Assembly: GCA_017560905.1 (NCBI GenBank)
Contig: JAFZEA010000008.1
Location: 1-60,489 of the forward strand
Origin: Clostridia bacterium
GTDB taxonomy: Bacteria; Bacillota; Clostridia; Oscillospirales; QAKW01
Reading direction: 5' to 3'
DNA: 60,489 nucleotides
A program made the position numbers and the translations under genes. The notes beneath the pieces were generated by a model. That model did not search any database. It was not told where the DNA came from and saw only the letters and a list, made by a program, of their open reading frames with translations. Shown in pieces: positions 23,713 to 31,797 of this stretch (positions are counted from its first letter, which is position 1; the number at the start of each line of letters is the position of its first letter).

Positions 23713-24996
23713 TCAATCCTCGAAGTTTTCAAGCAGTTGTTTTTTGGGGGGCTTGCTGTCGCCGTGGCGCACCATCAGCATAGTCACAAAGCTCAGCGCC
23801 GAAAAGACGACCGCATAAGGAAACAGCACGTTATAGCCAAAGCCCAGCCTGTCGATCAAAAAGCCTGACAGCAAGGGCGTGGTGATCTGCGCCGCCATAG
23901 AAAACGTATAATAAAATCCCGTATATTTTCCCACGTCACTGCCGCTGCTCATTTCCACCACCATCGGATAGGAATTGACGTTGATGGCCGCCCAGCCGAT
24001 ACCGACCAGACCGAAAATGAGATACATCAAGGGCGTTTCCTGACGGATAAAGATGGCAATCGTATAGCACACCACCATCAGCACAATGCCTGCCAGCACT
24101 GTCTTTTTCCGTCCCAGCTTGCTTGCGGCAAACCCGAGCGGCACAAAAGCGGCGATCGCCGCCACCGTCGCGGTCAACAGATAACTTGATGATGTTCCCA
24201 GATCCACGCCCCATACACTGCCACAGTATCTGGAAAAGGCGGTGGTAACGGCATTATAAGCGGCATACCACAAAAAAACACTCAGCAGTATCAGCACCAA
24301 AGAGCGAAATACCTCCCGCGGCATTTTTTGACCCGTACCCGTAGGGGCTTCTGTCTCGTCGATGACGTGCGGCAATCTGTTTTCCCTGAGAGAAAAAACC
24401 ATAACCAAAACGCTCACCAGCATAAAGGCGGCAATGATCAAAAATACGGGGGCAAAGGATTGATCGGCGGCATACACGCTTTCGCCCGCTTCGTTCTTTT
24501 GACTGCGCAACAAAAACATCATAACCACCGTGGCAAAAATACCGCCGAGATACCCCACCAGATTGATGACGGCATTGCCCTTGGAACGAAGCGGTTTTTC
24601 GGTGACGTCGGGCATATAGGCAACGGCGGGTGTGCGGTAAATTGCCATCACCACCAGCAGTGCCACCAGCGTGATCAGAAAGCCGGAGAAATTATCATTC
24701 TGCACAAATATGCTCAGCAGCATCAGCATCACAACGGCCGCCAACGTACCAAACAAGATATACGGCGTACGTTTTCCCAGTGATGAGCTTGTTTTGTCGG
24801 AAATGGCACCAAACAACGGCAACATAAAAATCGCCAGCACGTTGTCAATAGACATCACAAGGTTGGTGCCAAATGTCGTCAGCCCGAATTTGTATTCCAA
24901 CAAATAGGGTATCACCTGATCGTAAAACTGCCAAAACGCAAGAATGCTCATAAAGGAAAGGCCGATCAGTATAGTGCGTTTATAATTGAGTTTCAT
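23713..24996 (-). CDS. MFS transporter, GPH/SLC45-like
   Basis: 427 residues with twelve hydrophobic segments. LIGLSFMSILAFWQFYDQVIPYLL, then MSIDNVLAIFMLPLFGAISDKTSSSLGKRTPYI, resembles the sugar:cation symporter/SLC45-like group. The loop D-K-T-x-S-x-x-G-K-R-T-P-Y matches their conserved cytoplasmic motif. Substrate unknown, probably a sugar or glycoside. Operon with the acyltransferase downstream and 13 bases from the threonine aldolase gene end. RBS GGGAG. Confidence 0.85.
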   Translation of the reverse strand: MKLNYKRTILIGLSFMSILAFWQFYDQVIPYLLEYKFGLTTFGTNLVMSIDNVLAIFMLPLFGAISDKTSSSLGKRTPYILFGTLAAVVMLMLLSIFVQNDNFSGFLITLVALLVVMAIYRTPAVAYMPDVTEKPLRSKGNAVINLVGYLGGIFATVVMMFLLRSQKNEAGESVYAADQSFAPVFLIIAAFMLVSVLVMVFSLRENRLPHVIDETEAPTGTGQKMPREVFRSLVLILLSVFLWYAAYNAVTTAFSRYCGSVWGVDLGTSSSYLLTATVAAIAAFVPLGFAASKLGRKKTVLAGIVLMVVCYTIAIFIRQETPLMYLIFGLVGIGWAAINVNSYPMVVEMSSGSDVGKYTGFYYTFSMAAQITTPLLSGFLIDRLGFGYNVLFPYAVVFSALSFVTMLMVRHGDSKPPKKQLLENFED

Positions 24997-25009
24997 TTTG
25001 TTCTCCCGA

Positions 25010-26035
25010 CTAAATCAGCGCATCCAGTGCCTCAATATCCTGCGGGGTCGTGGCCCAGGAAGTGCAAAAACGAACCACGGTATGATGCTCGTCCCACGGC
25101 TCCCAGATGCTGCAATATGCTTGTTTTTGTAGTATTTCCAATTTTTCGTTTTCCAGTACGACAAATTGCTGATTGGTGTGCGAATCCATAAAGAACTTAT
25201 ATCCTTTAGCGGCAAAAATTTCCTTTAATTTTTCCGCCATATCAATGGCGTGACGGCTGATGTCAAAATACAAATTATCGGTAAAGAGCGTATCAAACTG
25301 TACACCGAGCAAGCGACCCTTTGCGCTCAATGCGCCCTGCCGCTTGACCAGCGTGAGGAAATGGGGCGGCATATTGTTTTTGGTAAACACCACCGCCTCA
25401 CCGCACAGCGCACCCACCTTGGTACCGCCGATGTAAAACACATCGCAAAGACGTGCAACATCTTCAAGAGTCACATCGGTCTGCCGCGACATCAGTCCGT
25501 ATCCCAGTCTGGCGCCGTCCATAAACAGCGGAATGTCATACTCTTTGCACACCTCGGACAGGGCGGTCAGTTCAGCCTTGCTGTACAGGGTACCGTACTC
25601 GGTGGGATGGGAAATATACACCATTCCGGGAAACACCATATGCTCACACGTACCGTCAGCATAAAAGGCGGTCAGATACTTTCTGACCGTCTGAGCCTCC
25701 AGCTTGCCCTCTTTTTGCGGCAGAGCCAGACACTTGCGACCCGTGGCTTCAATGGCGCCCGACTCGTGGGCGTTGATGTGGCCCGTCAGGGCGCAGATTA
25801 CACCCTCATAAGAGCGGCAAAGGGAATCGATGACCACTTTGTTGCTCTGGGTGCCGCCGTTCAAAAAGAATATCTGCGCCTCGGGACAGCCGCAAGCGGC
25901 GCGGATCTTTTCCTTGGCCGAAGCACAGTACTCGTCCTCACCATAGCCCGGTTGAGGTACCAGATTGGTCTCAACGAATCTCTCTAAAATCTTGGGATGC
26001 GCTCCCTGCATATAATCACAGCTAAATGGTAACAT
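25010..26035 (-). CDS. Threonine aldolase family PLP enzyme
   Basis: 341 residues of the aspartate-aminotransferase fold. It matches low-specificity L-threonine aldolases: SCDYMQGAHPKIL at the start, FLNGGTQSNKVVIDSL, HINAHESGAIEATGRK, PLFMDGARLGYGL and the PLP lysine in FYIGGTKVGALCGEA (about residue 203). The enzyme cleaves threonine or allo-threonine to glycine and acetaldehyde. Other beta-eliminating lyases share the fold, so the exact substrate is inferred. Its start overlaps the end of the CDF gene by 14 bases, with GGAG inside that gene. Confidence 0.88.
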   Translation of the reverse strand: MLPFSCDYMQGAHPKILERFVETNLVPQPGYGEDEYCASAKEKIRAACGCPEAQIFFLNGGTQSNKVVIDSLCRSYEGVICALTGHINAHESGAIEATGRKCLALPQKEGKLEAQTVRKYLTAFYADGTCEHMVFPGMVYISHPTEYGTLYSKAELTALSEVCKEYDIPLFMDGARLGYGLMSRQTDVTLEDVARLCDVFYIGGTKVGALCGEAVVFTKNNMPPHFLTLVKRQGALSAKGRLLGVQFDTLFTDNLYFDISRHAIDMAEKLKEIFAAKGYKFFMDSHTNQQFVVLENEKLEILQKQAYCSIWEPWDEHHTVVRFCTSWATTPQDIEALDALI

Positions 26036-27197
26036 CTATATAACTCCTATCAAATGTAATTACGGTAAAACATTCGGGATGGGTACTGTGCAGCGCCGCA
26101 TCTAATTTTTCTTTCAGTTGCTTATCACTGCCCTTATAATCACTTGGCAGTACGATATCAAATATCAGATTGGTATGGCTTGGACCCACCACCGCGCGGA
26201 AATCATGAAAGCTCAGACCCTCTCCCATTTCCTGCAAAATGCGCGCCACAAGCTCCTTGAGCTTCAGCACGTCGGGGTCATCGGTCACAATGGGGTCGAT
26301 GTGTATTACGGTTTCAATGCCCATCTCTTGTTTGAAATCCCGCTCGACGTTGTCGATCAGATCGTGGCTGGCCAGAATATCCCCCTTTGCGGGAATTTCG
26401 GCGTGAAAGGACATAAATTTTCTGCCCGGACCGTAGTCGTGTACCACCAGATCGTGAATACCGAGTATGCCTTCATAACCCAGCGCACGCTGATAGATCT
26501 CCTGCACCGTTTCTGTGGAGGGGGGCTGACCCAGCAGAGGATCCAGCGTTTCCCTGATAAGACCGATGGCAGAAATAAGGATAAATATACTGACCAAAAG
26601 TCCCGTATAGCCATCGATGTTCAGTTGGGTAAAGGCGTACACCAACGTACTGACCAAAACAGCCAGCGTGCTGATCACGTCGTTACGGCTATCTGCCGAA
26701 GCCGCGCCGAAGGTGGCAGATCCTGTCTTTTTCTGCATTTTTTTGTAAAACACACTCAGCCACAGCTTGCCCGCAATACCCAACACCATAACGCCGATAC
26801 TGATAAACGATACCGTGAGGGTTTCCGGGTTGAGAATTCTTTCAAAAGAACTCTTGAACAATGACAAGCCCAACAGCAACACCACAAACGCCATCACAAG
26901 GCCGCTGATATACTCCATTCGCCCGTGTCCGTAAGGATGGTCACTGTCCGGCTCCTTGCCTGCCAGCTTAAATCCAAACAACGTTATAATGCCGCTGGCG
27001 GCATCGGTGATATTGTTGGCCGCATCTGCCACCAGCGCGATCGAGCCGAACAGCACGCCCGCCGCCGCTTTGGCCACCGCCAGAATGGCATTGACCACAA
27101 TGCCGACGGCACCGCCTACCGTGCCCAGTCGCAACCGCTCTTGCACCCGAGTGCGTTCTTTGTTATAAACAAATAATTTAAGGATCAATTCAGTCAT
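26022..27197 (-). CDS. Cation diffusion facilitator (CDF) transporter
   Basis: 391 residues. Six membrane helices are followed by a cytoplasmic ferredoxin-like domain (from about residue 215) and an extended C-terminus. SIALVADAANNITDAASGI contains the DxxxD-type metal site on helix 2, and HPYGHGRMEYISGL is the conserved loop. CDF proteins export divalent metals (Zn, Mn, Fe, Cd) by proton antiport. Metal specificity cannot be assigned. First gene of the run CDF-threonine aldolase-MFS-acyltransferase. Confidence 0.92.
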   Translation of the reverse strand: MTELILKLFVYNKERTRVQERLRLGTVGGAVGIVVNAILAVAKAAAGVLFGSIALVADAANNITDAASGIITLFGFKLAGKEPDSDHPYGHGRMEYISGLVMAFVVLLLGLSLFKSSFERILNPETLTVSFISIGVMVLGIAGKLWLSVFYKKMQKKTGSATFGAASADSRNDVISTLAVLVSTLVYAFTQLNIDGYTGLLVSIFILISAIGLIRETLDPLLGQPPSTETVQEIYQRALGYEGILGIHDLVVHDYGPGRKFMSFHAEIPAKGDILASHDLIDNVERDFKQEMGIETVIHIDPIVTDDPDVLKLKELVARILQEMGEGLSFHDFRAVVGPSHTNLIFDIVLPSDYKGSDKQLKEKLDAALHSTHPECFTVITFDRSYIDVTI

Positions 27198-27260
27198 TCA
27201 TCTCACTCCTATAAATAAAATCATATCATATATTATGAAATTATTCAATGGTGTAGAAAG

Positions 27261-27298
27261 AAAGGGCTGTAAAAAACAACTGTTTTTTACAGCCCTTT
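27261..27298. terminator. 18-bp stem terminator, M23 / CDF boundary
   Basis: A perfect 18-base inverted repeat (27261-27278 / 27281-27298, containing GGGCTGT / ACAGCCC), just past the stop of the M23 gene. The stem includes the A- and T-runs, so it works on both strands. On the minus strand it ends the peptidase transcript. Confidence 0.85.
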
Positions 27299-27301
27299 AA
27301 G

Positions 27302-29083
27302 TTATACTCTGATAAAGTTCATAGGATTGTACGGCACGCCGTTCTTTCGCACCTCAAAGTGGAGATGGGGACCTGTGGAGTTACCCGTAGAGCCTGCTCT
27401 GCCGATCAGCTGTCCCTTGGACACCTTGTCGCCGACCTGCACGTAACGGGTATTGAGATGCGCATAGTAGGTCACATATCCGTTAGAGTGCTGAATGCGA
27501 ATCATATTGCCGTAGCCGCCTGCCCAACCGGAGAAAATAACGGTACCACCGTCTGCCGCCAATATCGAAGCGTTGAGTGTGCCGCCTCGCAGGCACAGGT
27601 CAACTGCCGTATGACCTGCATAACCGTACCATCCGCAAGAAATATAGCCGCCGGGCAAGGGATTGGTAAAGTTACCGCTGGCCACACCGCTGCCCTGCGA
27701 ATGGTTGCCGGGAACGTAACCGTTGCCGGAAGAAGTGGCACGCTTTTTGGTGCCGACATAGATCACCTTATCCACGGGTTTCTCGATAACCTTGGATGAA
27801 ACCACCTTTTTGCCGGTACGCTGACCGTCCACGTAGGTAACCTCTGCAGTGACCCGCTTGACACCTTTTTTACCGGCGGTCTTAACGCTGGTGGTGCCAA
27901 CGTACATAGAAGCATTGTTTTCACGCTTAACGGAGAATCCGATCTCTTCATTATAGGTTTCGGTTTTTACCGTCTTGATGCGCAAATACAGCTCAGGTGC
28001 CGCAATATTCAGTCGCAGACCTTCATAGATGGCCGTTTCCTTAACATTGGGATTGAGCGCTTTGAGCTGAGAGGTGGTCATATCAAACTTCTCAGCAATG
28101 GTGGACATATAATCGCCCTCTTTACAGGTGTAGTAAGCGGGATTATCACTGTCCGTTTCAAACATGGCGCGCAGTGCCGTTTCATCCTTGAGCACATCAG
28201 AAGAGAACATACCTCTTTTGATAACGACATCTTCTACAAATTCGATGCGGGTGTTTTCCTCGTCATTTTCATACGGTGCCTTAAGCTCGTCTAAAATTTT
28301 GTCAATGATCGTGCGGTCGGAACAAGCGGCCTGCAGCTCGCCGTCGACATACAGACCCCAGTTGGTACCGACCAGCTCGGATACAGCATTGTAGACATCG
28401 CCATACAGGTCTTCCTCTGTAGCAAGATCACTCTTGCGCACAAAGCGCAGCGAATACTCCGCTGTCGTCGTGATAGCATAGCTCTCGCCGTCCAGGTTGA
28501 GGGAAGAAAGCGTAGGCTTGCTGTCATCGTCGTCATCTTTTTGAGTGGCGGAAACCGTCACGTTCAGACTCTGATCGCTCTCCTCTTTGCTGGGGGCGGT
28601 CTGCACTATCGTAGCATCGGTAGAAGCGTTCTGGTCGATCTGCTTTTGAATGTCCGACTCCACCTGGCCGAGAATGGCACGATAGGTGCGCTCGTTGGTA
28701 ACATAGCCAACACTGTTTTCATTGATGCTGACCTCCAGCGCCACGGCAAAGAAATTGCTCACGATGGCAAAGCCAATGATGGCCACCAGCCCAATGCAGG
28801 GGGCCCACCAGGAAAAATCGTTGACAAAGCTGTGTGCCACCACGTGGCCGAAACGGGCAGTACCGTGTGCGATTTTGCCGCCCTTGCCCAGTACCCACTC
28901 ACCGATGTTACAGATGGCTTGAAACCACCCCAGGCTCAAAACCTTCTTTGCCAGACGGAAGAGGGCAAAAAATGCTTTTTCAACATAAAAGCCGCATCCG
29001 TAGATCAGCACCAGCATCACCTTAACGGCAAGCCAGAGACCACGGATTATTTTATTAAATGTAGTTTGCTCAGCAAGCTGCAT
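27302..29083 (-). CDS. M23 peptidoglycan endopeptidase with LysM and G5 domains
   Basis: 593 residues. An N-terminal cytoplasmic/amphipathic region precedes a transmembrane anchor (about residues 94-120). The extracellular part holds a LysM domain (YTCKEGDYMSTIAEKFDM, about residue 318), then a G5-like domain (RIKTVKTETYNEEIGFSV to VDKVIYVGTKK), a short Ser/Gly linker, and an M23 LytM domain (about 495-593). The zinc/catalytic motifs are complete: GHTAVDL (HxxxD) and GPHLHFEV (HxH). It probably cleaves cross-links in peptidoglycan during growth, division or sporulation. Start at 29083 with GAGGTG four bases upstream; an in-frame start at 29095 lacks that spacing. Confidence 0.92.
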   Translation of the reverse strand: MQLAEQTTFNKIIRGLWLAVKVMLVLIYGCGFYVEKAFFALFRLAKKVLSLGWFQAICNIGEWVLGKGGKIAHGTARFGHVVAHSFVNDFSWWAPCIGLVAIIGFAIVSNFFAVALEVSINENSVGYVTNERTYRAILGQVESDIQKQIDQNASTDATIVQTAPSKEESDQSLNVTVSATQKDDDDDSKPTLSSLNLDGESYAITTTAEYSLRFVRKSDLATEEDLYGDVYNAVSELVGTNWGLYVDGELQAACSDRTIIDKILDELKAPYENDEENTRIEFVEDVVIKRGMFSSDVLKDETALRAMFETDSDNPAYYTCKEGDYMSTIAEKFDMTTSQLKALNPNVKETAIYEGLRLNIAAPELYLRIKTVKTETYNEEIGFSVKRENNASMYVGTTSVKTAGKKGVKRVTAEVTYVDGQRTGKKVVSSKVIEKPVDKVIYVGTKKRATSSGNGYVPGNHSQGSGVASGNFTNPLPGGYISCGWYGYAGHTAVDLCLRGGTLNASILAADGGTVIFSGWAGGYGNMIRIQHSNGYVTYYAHLNTRYVQVGDKVSKGQLIGRAGSTGNSTGPHLHFEVRKNGVPYNPMNFIRV

Positions 29084-29123
29084 AAAACACCTCAAAAGTT
29101 ACAATTTGGTTACAGGTGTTTAA

Positions 29124-29152
29124 AGGATACCATTATTTAATATAAAAAGCAA
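29124..29152 (-). promoter_or_regulatory. Promoter of the M23 peptidase gene
   Basis: Minus-strand TTGCTT (29147-29152) and TATCCT (29124-29129), 17-base spacer, about 40 bases before the start codon. Confidence 0.65.
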
Positions 29153-29223
29153 GTGTTTTTTTGAAAAGTTTACAATTCGGATACAAGCTCGCACCCAATA
29201 CTATATTTGAAAGCGGCGAATGT

Positions 29224-29325
29224 TCAGTTCCCACCCTCATACTTGGCATAGGTGGTTCTCCCGATGTCGCAGCCACGGCATAGATTGCCGTCCATATTTT
29301 TGTCTCGTCTGATTTTCTGTTCCAT
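29224..29325 (-). pseudogene. Deletion remnant of an XRE-family regulator
   Basis: A 33-codon frame from the ATG at 29325 reads MEQKIRRDKNMDGN, resembling the N-terminus of small XRE helix-turn-helix regulators. It then passes directly to DIGRTTYAKYEGGN, which looks like recognition-helix and post-helix sequence. The intervening first helices are absent, so a regulator gene seems to have suffered an internal deletion. It lies upstream of an intact but divergent XRE gene. The same region otherwise contains only AT-rich DNA. Confidence 0.55.
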
Positions 29326-29424
29326 ATTATTTCCTACCGTTTTGACCAATATCGGTTGCAATTTTTCTAGATTATATGATATAGTGAAGTCAAATATTGT
29401 CCGCTATACAGGTCAAACAATTTT

Positions 29425-29480
29425 AAAAATAAATACAACATTAAAGCAGGCATTTGTCCGTCTGAACAAATACCTGCTTT
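29425..29480. repeat. Direct repeat with terminator hairpin, copy 1
   Basis: Fifty-six bases, 54 of which match copy 2 at 29982-30037. It contains AAAGCAGG.../...CCTGCTTT around an ATTTGT/ACAAAT inner stem, and directly abuts the stop codon of the XRE gene (29481), for which it acts as terminator. Confidence 0.85.
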
Positions 29481-29723
29481 TTATTTCAATAATAATTCTT
29501 CCAAAGTCACATCAAATACTTTGACAAAAGCGATAATTTCAATATCCGTTACAAATCGTTTACCGCACTCGATGCGTTGAATGGCATTTTTATCAATGTC
29601 GATGCCCACCAACTGCATTTGATTTGCGAGCACTCTTTGGGAAATACCGACATTGGTACGCAAACGAGCGATATTTTTCCCACATACATTGTTGCGCCCA
29701 TCTTTTGTTTTGTTAATAAACAT
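29481..29723 (-). CDS. XRE (Cro/CI)-type helix-turn-helix regulator
   Basis: 80 residues. A single HTH domain: NIARLRTNVGISQRVLANQMQ (helices 1-2), GIDIDKNAIQRIECGKRFV (recognition helix) and DIEIIAFVKVFDVTLEELL. I chose the ATG at 29723 because GAGGGAG lies four bases upstream; the next in-frame ATG upstream, at 29744, lies inside the control region. It is divergent from the 53-residue gene at 29828, with operator-like palindromes between them (29739-29810), suggesting that it controls itself and that gene. Confidence 0.85.
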   Translation of the reverse strand: MFINKTKDGRNNVCGKNIARLRTNVGISQRVLANQMQLVGIDIDKNAIQRIECGKRFVTDIEIIAFVKVFDVTLEELLLK

Positions 29724-29738
29724 AAAACTCCCTCTTTT

Positions 29739-29810
29739 TGACATTCAGTGCTTGTCTTTAAAGAAATTATATGTTATAATCGCAAAAGATATGACATTCA
29801 CCAAATGTCA
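29739..29810 (+). promoter_or_regulatory. Divergent control region with TGACATT operators
   Basis: Promoter for the small plus-strand gene: TTGTCT (29752-29757), 17 bases, TATAAT (29775-29780). Downstream of the -10 lies the palindrome TGACATT-cacca-AATGTCA (29792-29810). Another TGACATT half-site is at 29739-29745, next to the XRE gene start. The layout is that of a small repressor binding two sites that cover both transcription starts. Confidence 0.7.
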
Positions 29811-29827
29811 AATAAGAGAGAAGAATT

Positions 29828-29989
29828 ATGAAACCAAAATACAAGGATATGTATCTGAAATTAATGCACGCTACGGAGGACGCCATCAATCTGTTGATCT
29901 CTGCACAGCAAGAATGCGAAGAGATCTACCTTGAAGATCCTTCTGCCGACATACCGAAAATTATTGATGCAAACGATTTCAAAAAATAA
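29828..29989 (+). CDS. 53-residue helical protein paired with the XRE regulator
   Basis: The ATG at 29828 opens a frame reading MKPKYKDMYLKLMHATEDAI, then NLLISAQQECEEIY and a short acidic tail ending at TAA 29987-29989. The protein is predicted to be mostly helical, with amphipathic spacing. The ribosome-binding site is weak (AGAGAG). It has its own promoter with an operator. Small proteins with this kind of opening are familiar to me from Clostridia accessory regions, but I know of no assigned function. The stop codon lies inside repeat copy 2. Possible roles are an antirepressor, antitoxin-like partner or phage remnant. Confidence 0.7.
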   Translation: MKPKYKDMYLKLMHATEDAINLLISAQQECEEIYLEDPSADIPKIIDANDFKK

Positions 29990-30043
29990 ATACAACATTA
30001 AAGCAGGCATTTGTCCGTTTGAACAAATGCCTGCTTTAATGTT
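29982..30043. repeat. Direct repeat with terminator hairpin, copy 2
   Basis: Positions 29982-30037 match copy 1 (29425-29480) at 54 of 56 bases. Here the hairpin is longer, with 21 perfect pairs (29994-30014 / 30023-30043) and T-rich flanks. It sits between the convergent ends of the 53-residue gene and the deacetylase gene and should terminate both. The two copies bracket the XRE/small-protein module. Confidence 0.85.
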
Positions 30044-30057
30044 TTGAGTGCGGGTCT

Positions 30058-31749
30058 TTATTTTGAAACTTTCAGAAATTGTGAAATATCTGCACCGTAG
30101 TCCACCGTCAGTCGAGGCACTCTTGTCAGATCCAGACAGTCCATATCCAGTGCCTTCCAATCAGTGGTCATCTGCATCACCACATCGTACTCACCTGCTA
30201 TCTTGCAAGTAATATCATTATATCGACCGTAGGGATACGCCAAAATTCGACGATCTTTTTTGAGATTCTTCTCCAAGACGGCATAGGAATCAGCGAAATA
30301 ACTGTGCAGTTGCTTTGTCGACAGTTGCGTATGATCGTCATGCCGCCAGGAATGAGCCTGAATATCCACCAGTCCGCTGTTTTCCATCTCCTGCATCTGC
30401 GCCCAGGTCATACTATTCTCAGACACACCCATAGTGGATACACTGACAAAAATGGTGGCATGTATACCGTATTTCTTTAAAATAGGGAATACCTTAGTAT
30501 AATTACTGAGGTAGCCGTCATCCATTGTGAGAATGACGCTTTTTTCCGGCAGAGCACGCATACCGTTTTGATAATCAATCAGCGCATTTAGGGGGATTAT
30601 GGTATAACCGCTTTGCAAAATATTCTGAATGTCTTTTTTAAATTTGGCGGGAGTGGTAATTACTCCGTAGGACCTTTTCGGCGGAGCGTTATCTGTAAAC
30701 TCGTGATAAAGAAAAATACGGCTGTCCAACGTTTTTTGCCCCTTATAATAGAGCGGTGTGCCGTCAGGCGCATTTTGAAACAGTTGGGCCAAGTAAGCTG
30801 ATTTTTTATATACAGTCGTACCTTGACACTGCACTGTTACCTGCATAGAGGCGGTCAACGTCAGTCCCATATTGTTATAATCAGATGCGTACAGTTTGGC
30901 CGCATTTCCTGTGTATTCCTCAGAATAAGCGCAATCGGAAAACGTCCGACTTTCGGTGGCAACTGTCTGATCTTTTATCTTATAACTGACAGATACCGTG
31001 ATCTTTTCTTGCTGTGGCAGTCCTGCCAGACGAAAATGCAGTTTTTGGTTGTCCAGTCTTGCACCTTGCAAGCTGATGCCATACGGGTTGGACGAGCTCT
31101 TACGGTATTGAGCCATAGATATCCCCCGTACCCATTCATCATAATTCATCATCACCTGTGCCAACTGGGCACGGGTAGCACTTTTTTGAGGCGAAATATG
31201 CAGTGCGTCAGTTCCGTTGATCACACAGTTATTCAGACACCAAGCCACCGCTTTGCGTGCATATTTTCCAGCAGTCCCTCTGTCGGCAAACGAAGCGGGC
31301 ATCTTTGTATGATCGTTGTCTTCTCCGACCATTTTTGCATATCGGTACAGCATAACCATCATATCCTGTCTGGTAAGTGCATCCTCCGCACCGAAAGTAT
31401 CGTTGCCGTAACCGGTCACAATTCCTTTGCGATAGCAGTATTCCACAGCATCAAAATACCATTTTCCCTTGATGTTATCCGCAAAGGATGAAGTGGCATA
31501 TTTTTCGCCGTCACCCGCCAACCGATACAACACCGTAGCCAATGTTCCTCGTGTCAAGACTGTTTGCGGTGCAAACCGACCGCCGCCGACACCCTGCATA
31601 TATCCTTGCTCTTGGGCATAGGTTACGGCTTGGCCGTACCAAGCGGTCGATTTTACGTCAGAATAACCTGCGGCATACCCCGACATTTGCGAAAAAATTA
31701 ATATAACAGTCATAAGACAACAGACTGCAACTTCCGTAATTTTACGCAT
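30058..31749 (-). CDS. SLH-domain polysaccharide deacetylase
   Basis: 563 residues. After a signal peptide (about residues 1-27) come three SLH repeats (about 28-75, 90-135 and 150-195, with GGRFAPQTVLTRGTLATVLYRLAG as a typical unit). A linker beta-domain follows, then a NodB-type deacetylase (about 395-545). Catalytic motifs: LTMDDGY (Asp-Asp), HSWRHDD (metal histidines) and AYPYGRYN. It should be held to the cell wall by the SLH domains and deacetylate peptidoglycan or another cell-surface glycan. RBS AAGGAG. Confidence 0.92.
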   Translation of the reverse strand: MRKITEVAVCCLMTVILIFSQMSGYAAGYSDVKSTAWYGQAVTYAQEQGYMQGVGGGRFAPQTVLTRGTLATVLYRLAGDGEKYATSSFADNIKGKWYFDAVEYCYRKGIVTGYGNDTFGAEDALTRQDMMVMLYRYAKMVGEDNDHTKMPASFADRGTAGKYARKAVAWCLNNCVINGTDALHISPQKSATRAQLAQVMMNYDEWVRGISMAQYRKSSSNPYGISLQGARLDNQKLHFRLAGLPQQEKITVSVSYKIKDQTVATESRTFSDCAYSEEYTGNAAKLYASDYNNMGLTLTASMQVTVQCQGTTVYKKSAYLAQLFQNAPDGTPLYYKGQKTLDSRIFLYHEFTDNAPPKRSYGVITTPAKFKKDIQNILQSGYTIIPLNALIDYQNGMRALPEKSVILTMDDGYLSNYTKVFPILKKYGIHATIFVSVSTMGVSENSMTWAQMQEMENSGLVDIQAHSWRHDDHTQLSTKQLHSYFADSYAVLEKNLKKDRRILAYPYGRYNDITCKIAGEYDVVMQMTTDWKALDMDCLDLTRVPRLTVDYGADISQFLKVSK

Positions 31750-31773
31750 TGCTTAACTCCTTGACAGAAAAAA

Positions 31774-31789
31774 GGGTGTTTTAGCACCC
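31774..31789 (-). terminator. Terminator of the DUF1385-prmC-phosphohexomutase operon
   Basis: CGGGTG/CACCC stem followed on the minus strand by TTTTTTC, just beyond the phosphohexomutase stop codon. Confidence 0.8.
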
Positions 31790-31797
31790 GTTTTTCG

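Noticed and set aside
29481-30043. Active insertion sequence
   Set aside because: The 56-base copies are direct, not inverted, and there is no transposase. They look like duplicated terminators or recombination sites.
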